Shown here piece after piece: positions 7,262-13,008 of a stretch of DNA of 13,008 nt. The DNA is from Patescibacteria group bacterium AH-259-L07. GTDB lineage: Bacteria > Patescibacteriota > Patescibacteriia > UBA2591 > UBA6264. Below the pieces are notes generated by a model. The model had not been told where the DNA came from. It saw only the letters and a list, made by a program, of their open reading frames with translations, and did no database searches. The translations under genes were made by a program, and so were the position numbers. Every line of letters begins with the position of its first letter. Positions within the stretch are counted from its first letter, which is position 1. The DNA lies in NCBI GenBank assembly GCA_027718005.1, contig JALLOP010000037.1, forward strand, positions 1 to 13,008, read 5' to 3'.

Positions 7262-8723
7262 GGTGATAATTTTGACGGAAAATTGACCTCTTGTCAAGAA
7301 AAATATTATTAACTTTTCTGTACCCAAAAAGAACAATGAAATAAACCGCAGCGCCAATGAATGTAATGAGTAAAATGTTTAAAGAATAAATCTGGGACTG
7401 AGAAATAATAGCATACATAATTAGGGTAGAAATAATAGCTCCGACCGTAGTCAGCACAAGGGATCGATTCCATACTTTAAGCGAAGTAAACGTACGAATA
7501 AATTGCAATCCCAAAATAAATGAGACAAACATGGCAATTAAAAATGCAAACGGAGCGCTATAAAGTCCATATTTTGGAATTAAAATTATATTTAAAAATA
7601 CATTAACACCCGCACCTATTCCGGCAACCCAAAGCAATTTTTTCTGCAATCCAGCAGCAATTAATGCTTGGCCAAAGGTGTTCCCAATAAATAACAAACC
7701 TACTATAATCAATAACATCTGCAAAACTAAAATAGAAGGCATAAACTCAGGGGTATAGATAAATAAAATAATTTTTGGTGCTAATGTAATGCCGCCTACA
7801 GCCAACGGAATGGCTAAAATAATGGCTATTTGTGCGTAAAAATTCCAAACGTTTTGAAACTTTTCTTTTGATTGTTTAAATGCGCGGCTTAAGCTCGGAA
7901 GAAAACTCTGAGAAAGTAATATGGAAGGGATTAAGCTTATACCTGCGATTTTCCATGCAGCATTATACCATCCTGTTGCAGTAAGCTGGCCCAAATACCC
8001 CAATGCCAGGGATGCAAAATTTTGTTCAATAGCATGGAAAATGCCTGCCAAGCCTATTGGCCATGCCATGAATAAAAATTTTTTCCAGATAAGCGGTGTT
8101 AAAGAAAGTCGGAGAGGGAAAATGCACCTATAAAAAAAAATCAAAACCACAATCAAAGAAATAATACCAGCACCTACATATGCATAACTTAAATTAACTA
8201 CTGAAGGATATTTTAAAATCACCAAAAATCCAAGTCCGGTCAACAGCACTGCTTGAACTATTTTAATTCCTGCTTCGTATTGCATTTTTTGCCGCGCGCG
8301 GATCAATGCATACAAAATCTCGCTAAAACTATAGCTCAAAATAAAAATAGCTAAAATCCATATTGCTTTACGAATAATCACATCATGGGTAATAATAAAA
8401 GACCCTATAAAAATTATTATTAATACGATAATGCTCAATAGTATTTTTAAAGAAAATACTGATACAAAATCTTTTTCTTTTCCTGAAGAAAACTCTCTGG
8501 TACTAATTGGCGAAAGACCAAAATCAGAAAAAACTACGAACAATCCTACAAACGAAAGTGCAAAGGTAAACATCCCATAGCCATGAACTCCTAAAATCCG
8601 CGCAACATAAATAATTAAACCAAGCTTTAATAATCTGGTTATTGCCTCCCCAATCGCGAGCCAAAACGTATTTTTAAAAATAGTTTGTTTAAAATCAATA
8701 TTGGTGAATAATAATTTTTTCAT
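7206..8723 (-). CDS. Wzx-type polysaccharide flippase (MOP superfamily)
   Basis: 505 residues from ATG at 8723 (an in-frame TTG at 8747 is less likely because MKKLLFTNIDF matches the start of the flippase remnant at 11702). The protein is hydrophobic throughout, with about 12-14 predicted membrane segments and the N-terminal pattern TFWLAIGEAITRLLKLGLII then ARILGVHGYGMFTFALS, typical of the oligosaccharide flippase family. It would move the undecaprenyl-linked repeat unit across the cytoplasmic membrane. The last 18 codons or so read over the start of gmd in another frame and end in RRLLLG, a hydrophilic tail that looks like read-through of a lost stop. The gene is preceded by a 132-base gap and lacks a good Shine-Dalgarno. 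A truncated paralog or older copy lies at 11521-11702. Confidence 0.93.
   Translation of the reverse strand: MKKLLFTNIDFKQTIFKNTFWLAIGEAITRLLKLGLIIYVARILGVHGYGMFTFALSFVGLFVVFSDFGLSPISTREFSSGKEKDFVSVFSLKILLSIIVLIIIFIGSFIITHDVIIRKAIWILAIFILSYSFSEILYALIRARQKMQYEAGIKIVQAVLLTGLGFLVILKYPSVVNLSYAYVGAGIISLIVVLIFFYRCIFPLRLSLTPLIWKKFLFMAWPIGLAGIFHAIEQNFASLALGYLGQLTATGWYNAAWKIAGISLIPSILLSQSFLPSLSRAFKQSKEKFQNVWNFYAQIAIILAIPLAVGGITLAPKIILFIYTPEFMPSILVLQMLLIIVGLLFIGNTFGQALIAAGLQKKLLWVAGIGAGVNVFLNIILIPKYGLYSAPFAFLIAMFVSFILGLQFIRTFTSLKVWNRSLVLTTVGAIISTLIMYAIISQSQIYSLNILLITFIGAAVYFIVLFGYRKVNNIFLDKRSIFRQNYHHDKSTYYRNYGPRRLLLG
8651..8687. repeat. 37-base repeat, copy in the intact flippase
   Basis: These bases match 11627-11663 with one mismatch (G/C at the eighth position). 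They encode the flippase segment QTIFKNTFWLAIG. The match is at DNA level, not only protein level, so the two copies share recent ancestry or were exchanged by recombination. Confidence 0.85.
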
Positions 8724-8855
8724 TTCTAAATTTAGGCTGTTTAACAATTCAATGGCCTCATCCCCAACGCAGTAGAGGGTCTCATAACGGTTGTTAGAGG
8801 TTCATGGCTTTTGTTTGGAATGCCTAAAAAATCATAAAATATATTAACGTCCTCC
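8724..8855 (-). other. Gap holding possible remnants of a decayed gene
   Basis: 132 bases separate the OpgB-GDPD stop from the flippase start. On the minus strand one frame reads REDVNIFYDFLGIPNKSHEP and, after an apparent shift, another reads NNRYETLYCVGDEAIELLNS up to the flippase ATG. Both look more protein-like than random AT-rich DNA and together could be the C-terminal tail of a lost enzyme. I do not recognise the family with confidence. A GGAGG follows the OpgB stop but is too far from any ATG to be a convincing ribosome site. Confidence 0.35.
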
Positions 8856-11489
8856 CTATGGAGATAAAAAATCTGTATAAATTTCTGTTATGTTATATCC
8901 TTCAAGAAACTCAGTCTTTTCCTCTATTGAATTAACAATATGCACATAGGTTGGGATTTCCATTCCGCTTAATTTTAGAGGCAAGATTGATCTTGCTCTT
9001 TCTTTAGGCATTGTTATTGCAAAAGGACCATGAAACTGCCCAAGAGCAGTTAATACGCCCTCATTGGTTCCGCCGTATCTATAAAGAGTCCATATTATTT
9101 GATTATATCCTATTTTTTTAACCTTATCAAAATTTTCAGGAAAATATATTTGAGGGATCACTCTTTTCTTATAGTCGGGAATTATTCCTGATATTATTTC
9201 CAACGCCTTAATGTTATTTTCTTTCATGTCTGTAATAAGATAAGAATCAGGATGTTTATCCATCCAATCAGCCAATTCCGATAAAGTGCAGTTACGAAAC
9301 TTTGATTCTTTGCTTACTAATTGTTTAAATTCGTTTAAGGTTAATCTTTGTTCAGTCTTGAATCCGAATATGTTCTCAAAGTCAGAGTCCCAATCATGTA
9401 AACACACCAAGTGGCCATCTTTTGTAAAAACAAAATCTATCTCAAAATAAGAAAAGCCTTTTTTGATGTTATTATTTAAGGCCTCAATGCTATTTGTATA
9501 GGTTCTTCCATTTATCCCTCCTCCAGCATGCGCGATTCTTCTAACTAAAAATTTATTTTTCTCTAGATTATCATTTGCTTTTGATAAAGGAAATCCCTTG
9601 GTGATTTTACGAATTTCCTTTGTAGATAATTTGATCTTCGGAGTTGACCTCATATAATAGCTATATTTGCCGTCCGTTAAGTTGATTTTTGGAGTTAAGT
9701 TCATATAGCTATATTTGCCGTCCTTTCCAGCCAATAAACAAAGACTATGATAATCTATTTTTGTGTTAACAATCTCATTTACTTTATAACATTCTTCAAT
9801 CAATAGAAAAGGCGTATTTTTATCCAGACTGGAGACAGCATCAATCAACGCCATTTCGTCAGAAGTAAAAAATCCAAAATTTAACGTAGTTTCTAATTGA
9901 TCATTTAATTTGACAAGAATAGGGACACTAAATTCCCTGTTGTCAATAAATAATTTTTCTTGGGCAGTATTTATCTCAATAGATTTTTCAATTTTTGGAA
10001 ATTTCCAGAATCGCAATATATAGGGCTTAAACTTATCTGAACTATTTAAGATATTCTTAACTCTAAATTCTGACGCTTCTGTTTTGATTATATCTTTGCC
10101 TAGTCCTATATCACCTTCATAACCTATAAAAGGAAGCACAGTAGAAGCTATGTCAAAAATGAGGCCTGGTTTATCTATTACAATACCCTTTAAAGAATCG
10201 GGCTCATTTATGAGAAAAAGATTTTTTCTATCGCCCTTATTTAATAACCTGGTGGAAGCACTTTTTAAACCAAGACTATCTGATGCAACCACAATTACGG
10301 TTTCATCACTGCGCTCCGACTGCCTAATTTTATTAATAAAATTGCTGATTAAATAATCTGAACACGCTACCGTATTCAGCATAGAATTTTTCCCATCTTG
10401 GTATTTTATATCATTGCAGGTTTTGGAAGGATGTCCTCCAGAAGGAGAAGGATGAGTGTCTAGGGTTAATAAAAACATTGCGAATTTATCTTGCTTTTTT
10501 GATAACTCAAGATATCTATTATAGGCTAAATCAAACAATGAATCGTCATATAATCCCCAAGTATTTCTATACCCCTGATTCTGCAATTTATATAAAAGCT
10601 CATCTCTACCTTTAACTTCATTAAATTTATGGGTTGAGAAGAATTTTCCTTTGCCCCCAAAAGAAAGGGACGCTCCCCCATAATAACTTAAATAATAACC
10701 CTCTTTATGCAATAGATCTCCCAGACAGGTAGCAGCTTCTAAATAAGTATCCATGCCAAACATTGAGTTGCCATACATGGCATTGCTGGTGGGAATCATC
10801 AACGGAAATCCACATTGACCAGCAACCATTCCCGCAATAGTATACGAGGAATTTACATCCTGAATAATGTTGGTAAATGAAATACTTTTTGATTCAAGCT
10901 TTTGTAAATTTTCAGTTAAATTAGGGAATATAGTTTCGTCAAGGTATGTTCTTTCTATACTTTCAGCATAGATGAATACAAGGCTTTTTGCTTTGGCTAT
11001 TTGTTTAAGTTCAGGATGTTTATAGAATTTATAAAATTCTGAATTTTTATCAAATACAAGTTTTTCATTGTTTTCGAATACAAACTCATCTAAACGAGTC
11101 GTTACTGGATTTAACAATAGGGAGCCAAATAGAAACAATAAGACAAGATTAGTTTGTATGCGTTTATGGTTATTTTTAACTTTTTGTTTAAAAACCAACC
11201 AGATAGAAAATCCTGCTCCGACTAAAAGAAAAACTATAGACCCTAAAATTAATTCAGCATATTCTCTAAAATCTATCCCATGTAGACCGTATTTCACATG
11301 ATAGAAAACCGCGTTTGTTATTCCATTGCCCGTAAAGTAATCCGCCACGCCGTATAGTATGTAAAACAATATTGAAATAAAAAGCCCCAAACTAAATAAA
11401 AGCTTAGGCAGTATTGATGTCCCTATTCTTTTATGAAAATAGATAGATAGGGCAAATAAAATGAAACTTATTAATAGTGTGTAATCCAT
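8856..11489 (-). CDS. OpgB-like phosphoglycerol transferase fused to a GDPD domain
   Basis: 877 residues from ATG at 11489. Four hydrophobic segments (about 4-19, 27-50, 78-100, 113-127) anchor it. Residues about 165-590 resemble E. coli OpgB (MdoB) along their length: LVFIYAESIERTY with Glu176, SYTIAGMVAGQCG with Thr217 as the likely nucleophile, LTLDTHP, NTWGLYDD, then ILRFWKFPK. OpgB transfers phosphoglycerol from phosphatidylglycerol to periplasmic glucans. The usual Asp-His metal pair reads Asp404-Ser405 here (ASDSLGLK). Residues about 648-877 form a GDPD domain: IAHAGG (His654), TNSIEAL, FEIDFVFTKDG (Glu683, Asp685), CLHD (His698) and ITDMKE, which would hydrolyse glycerophosphodiesters. 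Both domains should face outside the membrane. The gene sits between two flippase sequences, so decoration of the exported glycan with glycerophosphate is the likely role. Substrate and activity are inferred. Confidence 0.88.
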   Translation of the reverse strand: MDYTLLISFILFALSIYFHKRIGTSILPKLLFSLGLFISILFYILYGVADYFTGNGITNAVFYHVKYGLHGIDFREYAELILGSIVFLLVGAGFSIWLVFKQKVKNNHKRIQTNLVLLFLFGSLLLNPVTTRLDEFVFENNEKLVFDKNSEFYKFYKHPELKQIAKAKSLVFIYAESIERTYLDETIFPNLTENLQKLESKSISFTNIIQDVNSSYTIAGMVAGQCGFPLMIPTSNAMYGNSMFGMDTYLEAATCLGDLLHKEGYYLSYYGGASLSFGGKGKFFSTHKFNEVKGRDELLYKLQNQGYRNTWGLYDDSLFDLAYNRYLELSKKQDKFAMFLLTLDTHPSPSGGHPSKTCNDIKYQDGKNSMLNTVACSDYLISNFINKIRQSERSDETVIVVASDSLGLKSASTRLLNKGDRKNLFLINEPDSLKGIVIDKPGLIFDIASTVLPFIGYEGDIGLGKDIIKTEASEFRVKNILNSSDKFKPYILRFWKFPKIEKSIEINTAQEKLFIDNREFSVPILVKLNDQLETTLNFGFFTSDEMALIDAVSSLDKNTPFLLIEECYKVNEIVNTKIDYHSLCLLAGKDGKYSYMNLTPKINLTDGKYSYYMRSTPKIKLSTKEIRKITKGFPLSKANDNLEKNKFLVRRIAHAGGGINGRTYTNSIEALNNNIKKGFSYFEIDFVFTKDGHLVCLHDWDSDFENIFGFKTEQRLTLNEFKQLVSKESKFRNCTLSELADWMDKHPDSYLITDMKENNIKALEIISGIIPDYKKRVIPQIYFPENFDKVKKIGYNQIIWTLYRYGGTNEGVLTALGQFHGPFAITMPKERARSILPLKLSGMEIPTYVHIVNSIEEKTEFLEGYNITEIYTDFLSP
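9621..9722 (-). repeat. Tandem duplication inside the OpgB-GDPD linker
   Basis: Residues 590-605 (DGKYSYMNLTPKINLT) are followed directly by a second copy, residues 606-623 (DGKYSYYMRSTPKIKLST). At DNA level the units are 48 and 54 bases, and the 15-base stretch at 9661-9675 recurs exactly at 9709-9723. It lies between the transferase and GDPD domains, so it probably only lengthens the linker. Confidence 0.85.
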
Positions 11490-11520
11490 TGTATTTTTTA
11501 GTCACTGATTGTTAAAAAGG

Positions 11521-11702
11521 GGGGAGAAAGGATCAAACATACGCTCGCAATTTTCTGTGCCATATTATACCACCCTGTATCAGTAGTCTGAGATAACGAA
11601 CCTGTGCTCAGCAGTTACTGCCTCAGCAATCGCCAGCCAAAACGTATTTTTAAAAATAGTTTGCCGAAATCCAAGATTAGTAAATAATAGCTTCTTAATC
11701 AT
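11521..11702 (-). pseudogene. Deleted remnant of a Wzx-type flippase
   Basis: An ATG at 11702 overlaps the cupin stop by 8 bases (ATGATTAA), a normal coupled start. The first 29 codons, through LAIAEAVT, closely match the N-terminus of the intact flippase at 8723. The sequence then jumps, with a frame change, to a segment reading LSQTTDTGWYNMAQKIAS, which matches the internal flippase segment LGQLTATGWYNAAWKIAG. About 230 residues between them are missing, and the rest of the gene after about 11530 is absent. It looks like the original flippase of the operon, lost by deletion, with the OpgB-GDPD gene and a related flippase now downstream. A short peptide could still be made but would not be a transporter. 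Confidence 0.85.
11627..11663. repeat. 37-base repeat, copy in the flippase remnant
   Basis: Matches 8651-8687 in the intact flippase with one mismatch. Direct repeats of this kind, same orientation and about 3 kb apart, could recombine and delete the OpgB-GDPD gene between them. Confidence 0.85.
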
Positions 11703-12201
11703 TTTGAAATTGCTCCATGAATTTTTTAATATTCTCCCATGCCTCATCAGTTTCAATTTCGTCAGGATCAATGTCAAATTGCTCATGAACGTTTGGATCC
11801 CATGCCGGATGACGATAAATTAACACATAGGCTGGTTTAGTGCCTATATTTTTAATTGCATGAGGATAACCGTGCGGCAATTCCACTGTTTTAAAATCAT
11901 TATCACCCATCTCTATCACCTCTTTTGTACTTTTGTCTTTATAAATAATCTCCTGTACCCTGCCTTTAATACACGTCACATAATAATCAGCTAATGCATG
12001 TAAATGATAGCCTTTGAGCTTACCCGGCTCAGCAACGGTTAAATACATTTGACCTTTCAAATGTTTGGTAAAGCCGTCTTTGCCACTTACCAACTCTAAC
12101 AACCACCCATTGGGCGTGCCATTACTATCAAATGTATTTACATATTTGCACAGCTTTACTCGTATGTTTTTTTTATTTTCCCCCATAATAATTACCTTCA
12201 T
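11695..12201 (-). CDS. RmlC-like cupin, sugar-nucleotide epimerase family
   Basis: 168 residues from ATG at 12201. An internal ATG at 12186 has AAGG eight bases upstream and may be the real start, giving 163 residues. The protein is a small single-domain cupin resembling dTDP-4-dehydrorhamnose 3,5-epimerase: LKGYHLHALADYYVTCIKGR corresponds to the RGLHYQ region with the putative catalytic His, then VELPHGYPHAIKN and YRHPAWDPNVHEQFDIDPDE. The changed RGLHYQ motif and short length leave open a different epimerase, ketoisomerase or sugar-binding cupin. It follows an RmlD-like reductase after 63 bases, an RmlC-RmlD-type pairing for a dTDP-deoxysugar. Its end overlaps the start of the flippase remnant by 8 bases. 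Inverted repeats just before the start could affect translation. Confidence 0.82.
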   Translation of the reverse strand: MKVIIMGENKKNIRVKLCKYVNTFDSNGTPNGWLLELVSGKDGFTKHLKGQMYLTVAEPGKLKGYHLHALADYYVTCIKGRVQEIIYKDKSTKEVIEMGDNDFKTVELPHGYPHAIKNIGTKPAYVLIYRHPAWDPNVHEQFDIDPDEIETDEAWENIKKFMEQFQND

Positions 12202-12248
12202 AAATCGGATGTTTCTGTCAATAGTTCCGATTTATAATCGGAACTATT
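12202..12248 (-). promoter_or_regulatory. Three-segment inverted repeat before the cupin start (possible alternative hairpins)
   Basis: AATAGTTCCGAT (12220-12231) and ATCGGAACTATT (12237-12248) form a perfect 12-bp stem with a short loop. AAATCGGA (12202-12209), directly next to the cupin ATG, can instead pair with TCCGATTT (12226-12233). On the minus-strand mRNA the middle segment can therefore pair either with the segment before it or with the one abutting the AUG. That resembles an attenuator or a start-masking switch, but repeat proliferation would look the same. Confidence 0.5.
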
Positions 12249-12250
12249 TG

Positions 12251-12270
12251 TGCAAAGCCCGGCTTTACAC
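12251..12270. repeat. Odd palindrome with AAAGCC-C-GGCTTT core, copy 1
   Basis: The core AAAGCCCGGCTTT (12254-12266) is flanked by complementary GTG/CAC-type arms with one mismatch, and it covers the stop codon (TAA, 12267-12265) of the frameshifted reductase tail. The minus-strand transcript has no T run after it, so it is not a canonical intrinsic terminator. A related palindrome lies at 12424-12450. Confidence 0.6.
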
Positions 12271-12393
12271 ATTTTTTATTTTTTTCCATAAAGAATTATT
12301 AAGTGAAACGTCTCTTGGTAGTGGTACTGAGACGTCCTTAATTGACATTTTGCCCACATCAGGTGAAACTGTTTTAGCCAGTTCATAAATAGT
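12265..12393 (-). pseudogene. Displaced C-terminal tail of the RmlD-like reductase
   Basis: Directly after the A8 run the next frame reads TIYELAKTVSPDVGKMSIKD and continues about 22 codons to WKKIKNV and a TAA at 12267-12265. This resembles the normal C-terminus of RmlD-type reductases (an HVSG strand, then a YELA helix and a late SLNNSLW segment). It joins the upstream frame if one A is removed from 12393-12400. It is therefore either a real frameshift mutation or a sequencing/assembly error in the homopolymer. Confidence 0.8.
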
Positions 12394-13008
12394 TTTTTTT
12401 AGTGCCTGAAACATGAATAATATCATGTTTAAAGCCGGGCTTTAAACATGCTTTTACAATATCAGGCGCAATATCAGACACAAACTCAGCAGTTGTAATT
12501 TGATCAACAAAAGCGCGCCTAAACGGCCATGGGCCATCCGGCTTAAACATGGTTCGAATAATTAAGGTATTTTTATATTGGCTAACCACTATTTCGCCCA
12601 ACAGTTTAGTTAATGAATAAAAATTAACTGGATGAGGAATATCATCTTCTTTATAATTGCCATCTTTACCATCAAATACATATGAAGTGGAAATATAAAT
12701 AAACCGCCTGCCATGAGCCGCGCGCGCCAGATTTTCTGTACCAATCACATTAACATCCCAGCATGTTTTTTTATGAATTTGCGCTCCACTTACATCAGTA
12801 TAGGCACCAGCATGGATAATAATATCTGGCTTGTACTTTTTCATTGCCTGCTCGCATTTTTTGATATCTCTAATATCAAGCTCGCGCTTATCTGGCGCAT
12901 CGCATTGGATAAGCTTTTGTATGGCAGTTCCTAAACTGCCCGAACCGCCCGTAATTAGAACACGGTCGCTCGCTAATGCTCGCGAACGATGTTCTCCATA
13001 GGACTTCC
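12383..13008 (-). CDS. RmlD-like NAD(P)-dependent sugar-nucleotide reductase (5' partial, frameshifted 3' end)
   Basis: The frame is open at the window's right edge and stops at TGA 12385-12383. Visible motifs are the Rossmann start RVLITGGSGSLG, PDIIIHAGAYTDV, YISTSYVFDGKDG, and the catalytic pair in FYSLTKLLGE (YxxxK). It belongs to the short extended-SDR group of dTDP-4-dehydrorhamnose reductase, the last step of dTDP-rhamnose synthesis, and is next to an RmlC-like cupin. The frame ends early at KKNYL because a run of eight A (12393-12400) shifts it out of the normal tail, so about 42 C-terminal residues are replaced by five. The sequence before RVLITGG (GEHRSRALASD) comes from a hairpin repeat and has no in-frame start codon in the window, so the true start lies beyond the edge. 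The sugar is not certain. Confidence 0.85.
   Translation of the reverse strand, partial: KSYGEHRSRALASDRVLITGGSGSLGTAIQKLIQCDAPDKRELDIRDIKKCEQAMKKYKPDIIIHAGAYTDVSGAQIHKKTCWDVNVIGTENLARAAHGRRFIYISTSYVFDGKDGNYKEDDIPHPVNFYSLTKLLGEIVVSQYKNTLIIRTMFKPDGPWPFRRAFVDQITTAEFVSDIAPDIVKACLKPGFKHDIIHVSGTKKNYL
12424..12450. repeat. Perfect 27-base odd palindrome, core AAAGCC-G-GGCTTT, copy 2
   Basis: CATGTTTAAAGCC (12424-12436) and GGCTTTAAACATG (12438-12450) are perfectly complementary around one G. It lies inside the reductase coding sequence and encodes LKPGFKH. The core matches that of 12254-12266 except for the central base, while the flanking arms differ. Confidence 0.8.
12964..13001. repeat. Dispersed GC-rich hairpin element, copy 2
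   Basis: Read on the minus strand this stretch matches 509-546 closely: the left arm differs by one base (GAACATCG for GAACATAG), the CGCGAGC and GCGAGCGAC segments are identical, the loop is ATTA for GGA, and the right arm has CG for TA. It is translated in frame as GEHRSRALASD before the reductase's RVLITGG, so here the repeat forms part of a coding sequence or of its 5' leader. Confidence 0.7.

Noticed and set aside
9621..9722. CRISPR-like direct repeats
   Set aside because: Only two adjacent units without spacers, both in frame in a protein. It is a simple tandem duplication.
12216..12221. TTGACA as a -35 box before the cupin
   Set aside because: No -10-like hexamer lies 16-18 bases downstream, and the site falls between the arms of the inverted repeats.
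12308..12337. Inverted repeat ACGTCTC/GAGACGT in the reductase tail
   Set aside because: Short arms with a long spacer in coding sequence (DVSVPLPRDVS). Probably chance or codon constraint.

Overview
The window is AT-rich and every supported gene reads on the minus strand. It appears to be one surface-polysaccharide (glycan) biosynthesis cluster. Standard stops are used (TAA, TGA, TAG), genes overlap or sit a few bases apart, and good Shine-Dalgarno sequences are rare. The flippase style, the intein in a housekeeping-type enzyme and the dispersed GC-rich hairpins in an AT-rich genome suggest a candidate-phylum bacterium, perhaps Patescibacteria/Parcubacteria. That assignment is inference and was not tested.

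In transcription order (high to low coordinates) the window holds: (1) an RmlD-like sugar-nucleotide reductase, open at the right edge, with its C-terminus broken by a one-base frameshift in a run of eight A; (2) an RmlC-like cupin epimerase; (3) a remnant of a polysaccharide flippase; (4) an 877-residue membrane protein fusing an OpgB-like phosphoglycerol transferase to a glycerophosphodiester phosphodiesterase (GDPD) domain; (5) an intact Wzx-type flippase; (6) GDP-mannose 4,6-dehydratase carrying a 380-residue LAGLIDADG intein; (7) a GDP-fucose synthase/ColC-type epimerase-reductase; (8) a DegT-family PLP enzyme whose Schiff-base lysine is replaced by histidine, as in ColD; (9) a GT4, (10) a GT2 and (11) the N-terminal part of another GT4-like glycosyltransferase that runs off the left edge.

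Genes 6 to 8 form a coherent pathway. Gmd makes GDP-4-keto-6-deoxymannose. The His-type DegT enzyme could remove the 3-hydroxyl, and the Fcl/ColC-like enzyme could epimerise and reduce, giving GDP-colitose. Without the DegT step the product would be GDP-L-fucose. The glycosyltransferases would build the repeat unit and the flippase would export it. The OpgB-GDPD protein could add or trim phosphoglycerol on the outer face.

Non-coding structure is rich. There is a block of hairpins at 436-546, and a second copy of its largest hairpin lies in frame in the 5' part of the reductase gene. CCGAT-core inverted repeats precede the cupin and the left-edge glycosyltransferase. Two odd palindromes with the core AAAGCC-S-GGCTTT flank the end of the reductase.
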